DNA of 64,000 nt from Streptomyces sp. STR69 (GTDB taxonomy: Bacteria > Actinomycetota > Actinomycetes > Streptomycetales > Streptomycetaceae), in the NCBI RefSeq assembly GCF_024519455.1, contig NZ_JALJRY010000028.1, positions 62,001 through 126,000 on the forward strand, read 5' to 3'. The notes beneath the pieces were generated by a model. It was not told the origin of the DNA and made no database searches. It saw only the letters and a list, made by a program, of their open reading frames with translations. The position numbers and the translations under genes are program-made. Shown piece by piece: positions 40,766 through 50,700 of the stretch (its first letter is position 1; each line of letters begins with the position of its first letter).

Positions 40766-41131
40766 GTTCATCCTCCGCTCGTCGGCGGCAATCAATATGC
40801 GGGATGTTATCGCCCGAAATAGGATGCGTCCAGCGATGCCGCGATGATTCCTCAGCTACGCATGTGGAGGCGGTGTATCGCAAATGTGCGACGAGCCCTA
40901 CGTCCTCCGTGTCGGTCTGCCGCAGTGATCAGGCCATGAGCCTACAGGGTCTGGAGTTATAACACACGTGGTTGCGCAGGATGATGTAGAAGCCCAATAG
41001 ATAAGAGTCGTGCATGAGCTAGGTGCTCGTCTATGAGCGGCTAGCACAATGAGCTGAGTTTTCGCTGGCTTATAAGTCAGAGCTCAGTTGATGGCGGTGC
41101 AGCACCTGACTTCGAGGGCGAAGTCGATGCT
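40766..41131. promoter_or_regulatory. Divergent promoter region of the radical SAM cassette
   Basis: This AT-richer, gene-free stretch lies between the minus-strand cassette and the plus-strand gene at 41132. Promoters for both must lie here. No convincing hexamer pair or operator palindrome was identified. Confidence 0.4.
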
Positions 41132-41698
41132 ATGAGGCAGGGTGAACATGACCGTTCTGCGGAGAGCACCGCGCCAACAGGCCGAGAGGCACGCGAAGTC
41201 TGGGCCGCAGAAGCGGCCTTGATCCTCGTAGGAGTGGCGCAGACGTATCACGCCGTGATCACCTACAAGGAGTTGGCGGAGGAGACCCAGAGCAGGACGG
41301 GCATCCGAACCAAGACCCTTTTGCACAACTGGATTGGTCCCATCTTGGGCCTGGTAGTGCGTGAAGCGCATCGCCGCGGCGACCCACCACTGACAGCCCT
41401 GGTGGTCCACACGGACGACGGCAAGGTGGGCAACGGTTATAAGGAAGTTCTGGCGGTTGCCGGCCAACCGCCAGTTGAGGACGAGCTGGAGCGTGAGCAC
41501 CACGCTGCCGAGGCACGTCTTGCTTGCTACCGCCGCTTTGGGGCGACCTTGTCGCCCGGCGGTGGTGTACGGGCTCTCGCACCCAGGCTGCAGGCCTCGG
41601 TAGAGCGCCGCCGCAAGCGGACTGATGAGCCCCTACGGGTCTGTGAGCGCTGCTTCGTCCAACTGCCCTCGATGGGCATATGCGACTCGTGCGGTTAA
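41132..41698 (+). CDS. Hypothetical protein with C-terminal zinc ribbon
   Basis: The 188-residue protein has an N-terminal helical domain (ALILVGVAQTYHAVITYKEL; TKTLLHNWIGPILGLVVREA) and a C-terminal CERCFVQLPSMGICDSCG, two CxxC pairs forming a zinc ribbon. The N-terminal part looks like a winged helix. The start is uncertain because there is no clear ribosome site. It precedes the second STAND gene in the same direction and could be its partner. Family not recognised. Confidence 0.65.
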   Translation: MRQGEHDRSAESTAPTGREAREVWAAEAALILVGVAQTYHAVITYKELAEETQSRTGIRTKTLLHNWIGPILGLVVREAHRRGDPPLTALVVHTDDGKVGNGYKEVLAVAGQPPVEDELEREHHAAEARLACYRRFGATLSPGGGVRALAPRLQASVERRRKRTDEPLRVCERCFVQLPSMGICDSCG

Positions 41699-42016
41699 CC
41701 GATCCAGCAGACTTACTGTGGGCTGACGTCGATGCTGCCGAGCAGCCCATTTGATCGCTCAAGGTGTCTCTGGGGGATAGCTGGGGGAAGTCCCGCTGCG
41801 GCACACCCATTTGATCCCGGTGCTATTGACTGGCGCATGCACACCAGGCGGTACCTGGTGCGGGCACGACCGCCAGCTGAGAGTGCGGCCGCGTATGGCG
41901 TCAGCCAAGACCACCAGGTGCAAACTAGCCTTCAGCGCCCACACAGGACGAGACACCCTTGGTCAGAGGTGCTGGCTAGTCTCGCGACAGTCGTTGCCGC
42001 GCTGAGGGGGCATGCT

Positions 42017-45000
42017 TTGAGCAGCTTGGATGGTGGCCGCATTGCCGCCCGTGGCTTTCAGTACCAGTACTTACGGACACTCGAAGCGCTGTTGTCGGCC
42101 CTGGGCCGAGCCGAGGTTAGCGAATGCAGAATCGAGGGACCGCCTCCCGGCACGAGCACAGATGCCGTTGACGTCGTCGACTTTGACCTAGTCAACCGAA
42201 ACGGTGACTGCCTGCTGGCGGCGCAGGTCAAGAGCACCACGCCTGGTCGACGGGTCAGCGCCCCTGAGGCCTTCACCATCTTGGCTAGCATGGTCACTAA
42301 ATGTGATGCTGCGGCCTACGAGTTGATCACGTCCGCAGTACCGGATTCCAAATGCCGGTCACTGTCATCGGCCTTGAAGTCAGAGCGCCACAATCCGGCC
42401 GAACTCCTGGCTCACCTGTCGCAGTTGCTGGATCAGGCTCCCAAAGCCCGTTCGCTGCTACAGACGTTGTCCGCCGATGAAGTCGAGCGCCTGGGGCGGT
42501 GCCGGATCATCACCGATGCGCGAGACGAGACCGCCCTACGCCGCGATCTACATGATCAACTGCGCCTGCGGCGTACGCGACACCGGGCCGGCCTCGGCGA
42601 ACGCTCGGCTGGACTGATTCTCGGCTACCTGACCGCTGAGGTTTTGCGCCGCGCCGCCACCCCGCAGGAAGCGTGCTGGAGCATCACGGACTTCGAGCAG
42701 GAGGTGCTGGTAGAAGACGATGTCCTCATCCGTGCCCTGGGCCATAAGGACTGGGGAGTCGTGTACGGGTCGATGGCGCCCGTACCTGACGTTGGCCGCC
42801 CGTCTCTCCTTTCAGAACTCACCGCTGCCCTGGGGCCAACGAGAGATGTTTCTAGAGACGGTGTGAAGTACTGCGTAGTCACCGGGCTATCAGGGATCGG
42901 CAAGTCCAGCACAGCGGCGGCTTACATTGCTGAGAGCGCCGATCAGTACGACCTCGTCTTCTGGGCCGACGCCTCCACAGCCGAATCCCTGATGGCTTCG
43001 TTCCGACGCTTGTGGTGGCACCTGCACCGCCAGCCGACGGCGCCTCAGCCCGAGCCTGACACCGGCTACTTGCGAGAGCAGGTGCACGAACTGCTCCGCG
43101 CGATGCCTGGCCGGTGGCTGATCGTATTCGACGATGCCTTCGCCGACACCATCGCAGCTTGGATGCCTCGACTTGGCCGCGGGGACGTGTTGATCACTTC
43201 CATCGATGATGCCGGGTGGACGCGGCTAGGACACCAAGTCTCGGTGGACCGGATGAACACCGACCAAGCATGCGAGCTGATCACTCGAAGGATGGCTCTC
43301 ACAGACGAGGACGCAGCACACCACCGCGACGCCTTAGTATCGCTGGCCGAGACTCTCGAAGGATGGCCTCTTGCGATCGAGTTGGCCTGCGGCTACCTGC
43401 ACAGTTGCGGTATTCCAACCCACCGGATGGACCGGTACCGCCATGCGCTGCTGTCACGCGCGCTGAACGACCGCTTCTCCGTACCTCACGGCTACCCACG
43501 CACCCTGGTTGCTGCGGTTTATCTGAGTCTGGACCGGCTGGTCCAGCTCCTGGCCGGTCAGCAGTTACTCTCCAGGCAAGTGCGCGAGGTCCTTGGCTAC
43601 CTCACCAATTTCGCCCCGCAGCGAATTCCCATCCATCTTGCTGCGGTTAGCGCCTTCGTCGAGCCAGACGACGTCCCAGCGGATCCGCTCCCCACTGCCG
43701 TTGACGAGGACGATATTCCTCTGCGGGAGATCTTCCGCGCTCTGATCAAAGTGTCCTTTGTTCGGTTCACAGAGCCCCTGGCACCTTTGTCCGACAAACA
43801 CCCTCTGGGCGTCAACGACACCGTGTCGATGAATTCAGTCCTGCAGCAAATTCTCCGCCAGTACTACGAGCAGTCGCCTGGTATTGCAGCGGCGCTATCA
43901 CGTTGCGCTTTCCACACCAACCGATGGCTATACCTCTCCATGGAGATCGAGCACGCGGATCGCAGTTGGGAACTAGCTCAGCACGCGGCGGCCCTGGTGG
44001 AGCATGCTCGCCGGAGGAAGGTGAAGGACAACCACGTAGCCGTTCTGCTGGGAAATCTCGCAGGGTTCAAGCAGCGCCAGGGAGACATCCAGGAGGCCGC
44101 AGACCTCCTCAAGCTTGAGCTGGCCTGGCTGGACGAGATCGAAGCGCCAAACGAAGTCCTACAGGTCCAGACGCGCATCCAATTGACGCATGTGCTCCAG
44201 CGCGGAGAGCTGCCTGGGGAAGCCGACCAGGCCGTGCAGCTGCTCACCCCTGTGCTCGCTTACGTTCAGCGCATCCGCACGGAGGAGTCCGCCCAAAACG
44301 CCGCCGCCGTTCTCACTGCAGAAGCTGCCGCAGTCTTGGAAGAACTACAGCTCAGGCACGGGAGTAACGAACACCTCGCTCACCTCCATGACGCCTTTAG
44401 TGCTCTGAGTAGCACGCTTCCCTCGCCTTCCACGGTGACGGAGATGGCGCAGGCGCGGCATGTTGGACGTCTCATCAATGCGGGCCATGTTGAGGCAGCA
44501 GAACATGCAGCGCGGGAGGCCCTGGCTTCCAACGGCGACATCTGGACAGGTCATCACGTTGACGTGCAGCGCGTTCTGATTGAGTCCCTGGCAGCTCAGG
44601 AACGCTGGCAAGAGGCAGGGACAGAGTTCGATCGCTTCCTCTCGCATACCGGACCTCGCTCTATGCACCGTCACTCGGAACAGATGCTTTTGCACAACGC
44701 GGGTATGACCTGCGCGCTTGCCTGGCTTCTCACCGGCGACAACGCAGCGTCAGCCCTCTTGAACCGCATCGTCGGCGAGATCGACGTAGCCGCCCTCAGC
44801 AAGCAGGTGCCCCTTGTCGAACGCACGCGCTACACGCTGCTCAGGGCCGTGGCCGCAGCTGCCCGAGGGGATGTGCCGGCCTCCGAAGAGCTGATGCACC
44901 AAATCGGCTCACACCCACTGCACAAGGCGACGGATGAGGAAACACCATGGGAGGACCTGCGCCGCCATCTCGTCGAACGGCTGCGCCGCTTGGCCAGCAT

Positions 45001-45613
45001 TGCCATGCACGATAGCTACCAGGCGCAGGCCAACCAGCTACTCGGGACATTGCCGCCAGGCTGGCAACAGAACGCTGATCTGACTCGCATCCTCGAACGG
45101 GCTGACGTTCATGCCCGTCTGGCGCTGACCACTGAGCCACCTTTTGACGCCTTTGGTTTCGCCACTCAGCAGCTGCCAGGGCCGGCCGGAAGGAGCATCG
45201 CTCTCGCCATCATTGAGCCCACACACATGTTGGCCGTGGGTACCGCGGCTGGCCCTTCCCTAGAGCTTCAGGTCCATCGTGTGTGCAGCTCAGGATTTCG
45301 ACTGGTGACACCCGCCGCGTTCACCATCCCCACCCCGACTGGCTGGCACTTGCGACACCGTCGGAGCCGCTTAATCCTTACGGATTCGACGGGCACGATT
45401 CATGCCCGCACCCGGATCAACCCGCCCCAAAAATGGAAGAATGCCGCAAACGGAAACCTGCGCGTGCTCGTGCTGTACGGGTTCGGCTTCGAACTTGGAA
45501 ACCCAACTCGAAGCCACGAGGCCCTCAGCAGCCCCCAGGCCCTCTACGACCGCTTCCTTACCGCCTCAGCCAAAGGCCTGCTTGCTGCCGGACTAGTGCC
45601 ATGGAGGCCTTGA
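42017..45613 (+). CDS. DUF4297-like nuclease / STAND ATPase / helical-repeat defence protein
   Basis: The 1198-residue protein starts at TTG 42017, six bases after GAGGGGG; the longer open frame upstream looks non-coding. Residues 1-200 form a restriction-like nuclease: GGRIAARGFQYQYLRTLEAL, then E40, D55 in VDFDLV and the catalytic QVK in LLAAQVKST (70-72). A STAND ATPase follows, with Walker A TGLSGIGKSSTA (~290) and WLIVFDDAF as Walker B. The second half is helical repeats, and the last ~150 residues form a beta-rich domain. Together this is an Avs/Cap4-like anti-phage sensor-nuclease. It shares layout but little sequence with the 7775-10966 protein. Confidence 0.82.
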   Translation: MSSLDGGRIAARGFQYQYLRTLEALLSALGRAEVSECRIEGPPPGTSTDAVDVVDFDLVNRNGDCLLAAQVKSTTPGRRVSAPEAFTILASMVTKCDAAAYELITSAVPDSKCRSLSSALKSERHNPAELLAHLSQLLDQAPKARSLLQTLSADEVERLGRCRIITDARDETALRRDLHDQLRLRRTRHRAGLGERSAGLILGYLTAEVLRRAATPQEACWSITDFEQEVLVEDDVLIRALGHKDWGVVYGSMAPVPDVGRPSLLSELTAALGPTRDVSRDGVKYCVVTGLSGIGKSSTAAAYIAESADQYDLVFWADASTAESLMASFRRLWWHLHRQPTAPQPEPDTGYLREQVHELLRAMPGRWLIVFDDAFADTIAAWMPRLGRGDVLITSIDDAGWTRLGHQVSVDRMNTDQACELITRRMALTDEDAAHHRDALVSLAETLEGWPLAIELACGYLHSCGIPTHRMDRYRHALLSRALNDRFSVPHGYPRTLVAAVYLSLDRLVQLLAGQQLLSRQVREVLGYLTNFAPQRIPIHLAAVSAFVEPDDVPADPLPTAVDEDDIPLREIFRALIKVSFVRFTEPLAPLSDKHPLGVNDTVSMNSVLQQILRQYYEQSPGIAAALSRCAFHTNRWLYLSMEIEHADRSWELAQHAAALVEHARRRKVKDNHVAVLLGNLAGFKQRQGDIQEAADLLKLELAWLDEIEAPNEVLQVQTRIQLTHVLQRGELPGEADQAVQLLTPVLAYVQRIRTEESAQNAAAVLTAEAAAVLEELQLRHGSNEHLAHLHDAFSALSSTLPSPSTVTEMAQARHVGRLINAGHVEAAEHAAREALASNGDIWTGHHVDVQRVLIESLAAQERWQEAGTEFDRFLSHTGPRSMHRHSEQMLLHNAGMTCALAWLLTGDNAASALLNRIVGEIDVAALSKQVPLVERTRYTLLRAVAAAARGDVPASEELMHQIGSHPLHKATDEETPWEDLRRHLVERLRRLASIAMHDSYQAQANQLLGTLPPGWQQNADLTRILERADVHARLALTTEPPFDAFGFATQQLPGPAGRSIALAIIEPTHMLAVGTAAGPSLELQVHRVCSSGFRLVTPAAFTIPTPTGWHLRHRRSRLILTDSTGTIHARTRINPPQKWKNAANGNLRVLVLYGFGFELGNPTRSHEALSSPQALYDRFLTASAKGLLAAGLVPWRP

Positions 45614-45647
45614 ACCCGTCGAAGATCTGCCGAGGAGGGGAGCTATT

Positions 45648-45851
45648 GCCTGGCAGGCCTCCCCGGCGGATCTGTCGCGGGCCTCTCAGGTGCTGGTCCA
45701 CGCTCGGTCCCCGCCGGGCACTCGGTACTGGACCTTGATGGATGAACAGTTCCGACTGGTGGAGGCACCCAACCGTTTCCTGAGGGAGTTCCGACTGACC
45801 CAGGGGCAGAAGGATTGTCTGCGCTTCAACAAGCCGGTCAGCACGCCGTAA
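45648..45851 (+). pseudogene. N-terminal remnant of a tyrosine recombinase
   Basis: The frame encodes PPGTRYWTLMDEQFRLVEAP and NRFLREFRLTQGQ, which resembles the start of XerD-type integrases of actinobacterial elements (a xxxRxWTVxD...FLRxLR pattern). It then ends at TAA 45849. No start codon with a ribosome site and no catalytic domain are present. It is probably what is left of another integrase next to attR. Confidence 0.35.
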
Positions 45852-46014
45852 GGCAGCCATGCCAGACGAGGCCGCAGGCAACGCTGCCTCGGCATCCCTC
45901 CAGCGGCCATGCTCCTAGCCATGAACCACAGACGAAACCTGCACTCTCAGGCGCTCCAGGTGCCATTCTGGAGACGAAAGAAGCAGGTAGGAGCCATGGG
46001 CCACGGATTCAGCT

Positions 46015-46062
46015 GCTCTCCTAAAGCGGGTGTCGCAGGTTCGAATCCTGCCGGGGGCACCA
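46015..46062 (+). repeat. attR: right 48-bp direct repeat of the ICE
   Basis: Identical to 3986-4033, the anticodon arm to CCA end of tRNA-Arg. The preceding sequence (CAGCT) does not continue the tRNA, so this is the displaced 3' end of the original gene. It marks the right end of the element. Confidence 0.93.
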
Positions 46063-46139
46063 TGCATTACTGCTCTAAACTGGGGTTTCCTCCTCAGGGA
46101 GGGCTCCTACTCGGCCTCGGACGTCTCGTCCGGGGCCGT

Positions 46140-46337
46140 TTACGTGAGCGGTGCGTGAGCGGACGGAGAGGTGATCTCCGAAATTTCTCCCAACGGATCA
46201 GCATCATCCGGCACGGATTCCTGGCCGGACTTCTTCGCGTCGTCGGGCTCGGCCCCTGCTTCGTCGGTTTGACCAGAACCGTCTCTGCTCTTGCGATACC
46301 AATAGGAGCACTTGGGGCCGGAGCGCTCACCGCCCAC
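46140..46337 (-). CDS. Possible small hypothetical protein
   Basis: The 65-residue frame starts at GTG 46337. It is rich in charged residues (GEISEITSPSAHAPLT end; EAGAEPDDAKKSGQES middle) and has one Cys. Codon use is plausible for a gene, but there is no recognised family or convincing ribosome site. It lies in chromosomal DNA just outside attR. Confidence 0.3.
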   Translation of the reverse strand: MGGERSGPKCSYWYRKSRDGSGQTDEAGAEPDDAKKSGQESVPDDADPLGEISEITSPSAHAPLT

Positions 46338-46360
46338 TCGGGTCGTGCCTAACCAAGACC

Positions 46361-46836
46361 GTTGTGGGCCACCCTGCCGCCCGGGGATATACCTGCGATC
46401 ATCGAGCCCGCACTCCCGCCGAATGCCCGTATTCTAGATCTTGGAGCAGGTGCCGGTCGCTTAACGCATCCGCTTGCCGCTGCCGGACATCATGTGACGG
46501 CAGTCGATGAGTCGGCAGAAATGCTTTCCCGCATCCACCGGAACGAGACGATATGCTCAACAATTGAGAGCCTACGCCTCGATCGCAAATTCGATGTCGT
46601 GCTACTTGCATCGCACTTGGTCAACGTGCCCGATTCCACGGAACGTAATGGCATCCTTGCCACCCGTATCGGTAGTCGCCAGACATTCCATCGGAGATCA
46701 ACACTGGGAGCAGGAATACGTAACGCGCCTCCTCGACGACAGTGCTTTGAGTACAGACCTGAACCGGGCGCAGCTGCAGCTCGATCGCCGGCTCAGTGAA
46801 GACGGGAGATGGGTAGTCGCGAAGCCTGAGCGCTGA
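46361..46836 (+). pseudogene. Decayed class I SAM-dependent methyltransferase
   Basis: The first part keeps a recognisable SAM-binding core (ARILDLGAGAGRLTHPLAAA, AVDESAEMLSR, DVVLLASHLVNVPD). The frame then changes near 46650, and the typical C-terminus appears in another frame (GDQHWEQEYVTRLLDD ... EDGRWVVAKPER, ending 46836). The middle of the enzyme and its N-terminal ~20 residues are missing. An internal deletion plus frameshift explains this. It cannot make a working enzyme. Confidence 0.75.
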
Positions 46837-47159
46837 TGAGCTGCCCCCGGTTTCGTAGAGTCCGGAGATCCGCTCGCCACCCACCTCACAAACGTCTGCT
46901 CCTTCCCACGCCAGGGCGGATCCGGGCCCTTTCTCGTAGCCCGTCCAAACAATCATGCCGTTTCCACAGGCCGGCCCTCAAGCGTGCAACCCCCGCACTC
47001 CGAAGGACGCCAGGACGCCAGGACGTAACTCTCGCCGTGGACGCGCTGATCGGATGGCCGCCAGTGGGTGCGCGCGGGACAAGCGTGGCGGACGGACGGC
47101 AGACAGTACGCTGAACGCAGCGGGATCGGGCCCGCTGCACAGCGTCCGGGAGGTGCTTC

Positions 47160-47726
47160 ATGACGGCCGAGATGATGGCCCCGGCGTGGATGCATGAGCA
47201 GATCACGGCGGAGGAGTACCAGTCCTGGTCCGCGGAGCAGTGCGCCGGGATCGAGATCGTGGACGGGATGGTCGTCGTGAGCCCGAGTGCGTCCAAGCGG
47301 CACAACCGGCTGGCCCGGATTCTGGCGAACGCCCTGGACGCCGCCTCGGGCCCGGAGTGGAACGCCGACACCGACTTCGACGTCCGGCTTCAGGACGTCC
47401 CTCTCACGAATCGCCGCCCGGACGTCGTCGTGTACCGCGCCGACACGATCGACATCACCCCCACCCGCCCTGAGCACGTGCTGCTGGTCGCGGAGGTGGT
47501 GTCGCCCGGCTCGGAGACCACCGACCGGATCGTGAAGGTCGACCAGTACGCCAAGGCGGGCATCGGCTTCTACTGGCGGATCGAGCAGGCCGCGACAGGC
47601 GTTCCTCTCGTGTACACCTACGTTCTCGACCCCGCGACGAAGACCTACCGGGACGGAGACGTGTTCATGGGGATCCTCAAGGTGGCAGCTCCCTTCCCGG
47701 TGGAGATCGACCTCGGCCAGATCTGA
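47160..47726 (+). CDS. Uma2-family (DUF820) putative restriction-like endonuclease
   Basis: The 188-residue protein has the Uma2 layout: EYQSWSAEQCAGIEIVDGMV, HNRLARILANALDAA, RRPDVVVYR and VLLVAEVVSPGSETTDRIVK with KVDQYAKAGIGFYWRIE. This is a PD-(D/E)xK fold, with RPDVVV and EVVSPGS as active-site strands. GGAGG lies upstream of ATG 47160. Uma2 proteins are abundant in Streptomyces and cyanobacteria; their role is unclear. Confidence 0.9.
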   Translation: MTAEMMAPAWMHEQITAEEYQSWSAEQCAGIEIVDGMVVVSPSASKRHNRLARILANALDAASGPEWNADTDFDVRLQDVPLTNRRPDVVVYRADTIDITPTRPEHVLLVAEVVSPGSETTDRIVKVDQYAKAGIGFYWRIEQAATGVPLVYTYVLDPATKTYRDGDVFMGILKVAAPFPVEIDLGQI

Positions 47727-47786
47727 TCCATGGGGTTCGACTCCTGCCGGGGCACAGTCACCGCGTTGGCCGAGGCAGGCCGGCCG

Positions 47787-50700
47787 TCAGGTGCGACCCA
47801 GTGGATACGGCTCGCTCGTCACCGCTCGCCAGGCTCGGCGGACGCGGCGCGGGCGCTCGGCGTCGAGGTCTCCCAGGATGTCCCGGACAACGTCCAACAG
47901 GGCGTCGTCCTCCGCCGAGAGTGCCGCATGCCAAGCCCGAACCAGGTCCGCCACGGCTGACCCGACAGCAGACCTGTCGTCCCCAGCCCGCACAGTCGCC
48001 CGCGTCGCGAGCGTCTGCACGAGCAGTTCTCCGTCGTCCTCCTCTCGCAGGGCGACCGCCAGTTCCACCGCCTCGTCCGCCGGTACGAGCGCTTCAGCGC
48101 GGCGCTCCAGGTCGTTGAGTGTGTCCGCCAGGTTGTTCAGCGACTGGCACAGGGCGATGCGGTTCGCGGGGACGGTCTGGTCCAGGGCGCGGCGGATGCT
48201 TACGGCTTCCTCGATGCAGGCAAGTGCCTCTTCGTGCTGGCCGAGCGAACTGAGGCTGATGGCATGGTCGTTCAGCACTCCGCCCAGCAAGTCGCGCTCG
48301 CCGTCCCGGTCGTGGTCGTGGTCGGTGGCTTCGTCGGCTTCCCGGAGCAGTGCGCGCAGCACCTCTGTCGCCTGCGCGAACGGTACGACGGCGCGGTCAG
48401 GTTGGTCGTTGTCGTCGAGTACGCGGCCGTAGGTGAACAGTGTGGTCGCCCACTCGGCACGCAGGTCGAAGAGGTCTTCCGGCTCCGCTGCGACCAGCTC
48501 ACCCAGCAATCCGGCCGCGCTCGCCGCGCAGTCGACGGCTTCGGGACCTTGGTCCAGCTCCTCGTGGATCAGTGCGAGCAGGTGCAGCGCCTTCGCGAGC
48601 TTGCGGTGCAGTACCGGTCCGCCGGAGTCGACCAGTCGCCGTAGGATCTCGGCGGCTTCCGCGGCGAGTGTCAACGCCTCCTCGTAGTCGCCCAGTTCGT
48701 GCAGGACGTCGGCCTGGGCCAGGAGGGTTTCGGCGAGGTCGGGCTCGGTGGCGTCCGGGCGGGGGTCGGCGAGTTTGCGGTAGATGTCGATCGACTCGTC
48801 GTAGACGTCGTGCGCCTTGTAGAGCTGTCTGGTGTCGAGGAGGCAGTCGCCGAGGTTGTGGAGCGCGCCGGCCAGCGCGGGCAGCTCGTTGGCCGGGGAT
48901 ACGGCGGCGAGGGTCCGGTAGAGGGCCACGGCCTCGGTGAGTTGGGCTATGGCCTCGTCGTGGCGGCCCAGTCGACGAAGTGCCGCTCCGCCGTTGTTCA
49001 GTACGTCCGCCATGAAGTGGAGGTATCCCTCTCCGTGGCGGTCCACCAGGTCACGGGCCAGGTGTACGGCGGTCTCCGCGACGTCGGCCGCTTCCTGGGG
49101 CTGTCGTAGTTCGGAGTGGGCTCCGCTGAGGTTGCCCAGGGCCCGTACGTAGGCGTCCCGGAAGCGGTCGCTGTTGGCTGCGTCGAGGTCCCGGAAGATC
49201 CGGGCCGCTTCCCTGGCGGCGGCCAGCGCGCCGTCGTGCAGGCCGGCCCCGGCCCGGATCGCGGAGAGGTTGTGCTGGGCGTTCGCCAGCCGGTACAGAC
49301 ATTCCACCCGGTCCTCGTCCGGGGCCTCTTCGTGGAGTGCCGTCGTCAGTTCCAGCGCGTGTTCCGCGGCGGCGACCGCCTCCATGTGGCGGGTCAAGTC
49401 ACCTAGTGTGTTGCCGTAGTTGGTGAGCGCGGTGGCGTAACGCTGGCGGTTCTCGGGGGAGTTGTCGGCGACCCTGCTCAGGAGTTCGCAGCTGCGGGCC
49501 GCCGCTTCGAGGCCTTCTTCGGGGAAACCGGAGTGGGAGTGGGCGCCGGCGAGGGTGTTCAGCGCCGAGCCCAGGTCCGGGGTGAACTCCGGTTCTTCGT
49601 CCGCCAGTTGCGAGTACAGCTGGACGGCCTCGGCGGCATGCACGAGGGCTGTGTCGTGCTGGTTCACGGCGGTCAGCCGCAGCGACAGGTTGTGGGTCAG
49701 CTGGGCGAGCGTCTCCGCGTCGGGCCGCTCCTTGCGCCGTTCCGCGTCGAGGGCGGCCCGGGTGCTGACGACCATGTACGCGGCCAACGCCAGGCTGCTG
49801 TCGGGCAGATGGCCGAGCACGGACTCCGCCAGATCGAGCCCCTGCCCGGCGGCGGCACCGCTCACCTCGCTCAACACCCCTACCAGCGTGGTGTCCTGCA
49901 ACTGCGTGGCGACGGCGATCGCGAGCGGCAGCCTGGCCGCCGGGTCCGCTGTCAGCAGGTCGGTCATCGCCCTCCTCACGTGCGGGTGGCGCGGCGCGGC
50001 CCGTCCCAGCACCGTCAGCGCCCGCGTGACCTGGACCTCCCCCACGACCGGTGCCACCCACCCGACGAACTCCGGCTGGTCGAGGAGCGTGCTCGCCACC
50101 AGATCCTCGCCGAGCCGGTCCGGACGCAGCGGGTTGAGGGTGTCGGGACCGGGATACAGGGCGTCGAGCCAGCGCAGGTGGCGCTCCACGGCGTCGTGGC
50201 CCGCGCCGTCGAACGTGGGCAGCGCGGTGAGCAGCGTGCGGGCCTCCGCCGTGCCGCGCGCCATGAACAGCGTTGCCGCCGCGACCACTTGGTCGTTGCG
50301 CAGACTCCCGGGCACCGGCAGCTCGTGCGGCACTGCCGTTGCCGCCCAGTAGCGCCGTTCGTGGTCGAGGACCCGCAGCAGCGGATCGCGCCGGGCCGGT
50401 ACGACACCCGGTACCGCATCCCGTACGGCGTCCGCCACGACCCCGTCGAGGAGCGCCGCCAGCGCCGCGGCGTGCACGTCCAGCACCCGGTCGTACCGTG
50501 CCGAGCCGAGCGCGTCCGGCGCTGCCTGCGCGGCCGTCACCGGCACGGGCCGCCCCAGCCGGGCCGCGAAGGCACGCAGGGCCCGGTCGTACTCGGCGGG
50601 GCGGTCGTCCGGCGCGGCGACGACCGAGAGCAGCGGGTGCGCGGCCAGGTCGGTGAAGAGAAGCGAGATTCGGTCGTCGCGGTGGCGGCGCAGCAGATGC

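Larger units (their letters stand above)
3986..46062. mobile_element. Integrative and conjugative element in tRNA-Arg(CCT)
   Basis: The element spans about 42 kb between perfect 48-bp repeats. The integrase gene starts 84 bp inside the left end. It holds conjugation genes (MobF relaxase, TraB-like pump, Spd-like DUF2637 protein, KorSA-like regulator), replication genes (primase-polymerase, DnaB-N/DUF3987) and two cargo blocks near the ends, with defence-type STAND proteins in both and a radical SAM cassette in the right one. Several cargo genes are clearly lower in GC than the backbone. This is the general layout of actinobacterial ICEs, with the unusual addition of a relaxase. Confidence 0.92.

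Noticed and set aside
41084..41503. Minus-strand frame opposite the gene at 41132
   Set aside because: The plus strand encodes a coherent protein with a C-terminal zinc ribbon; the antisense frame has none.
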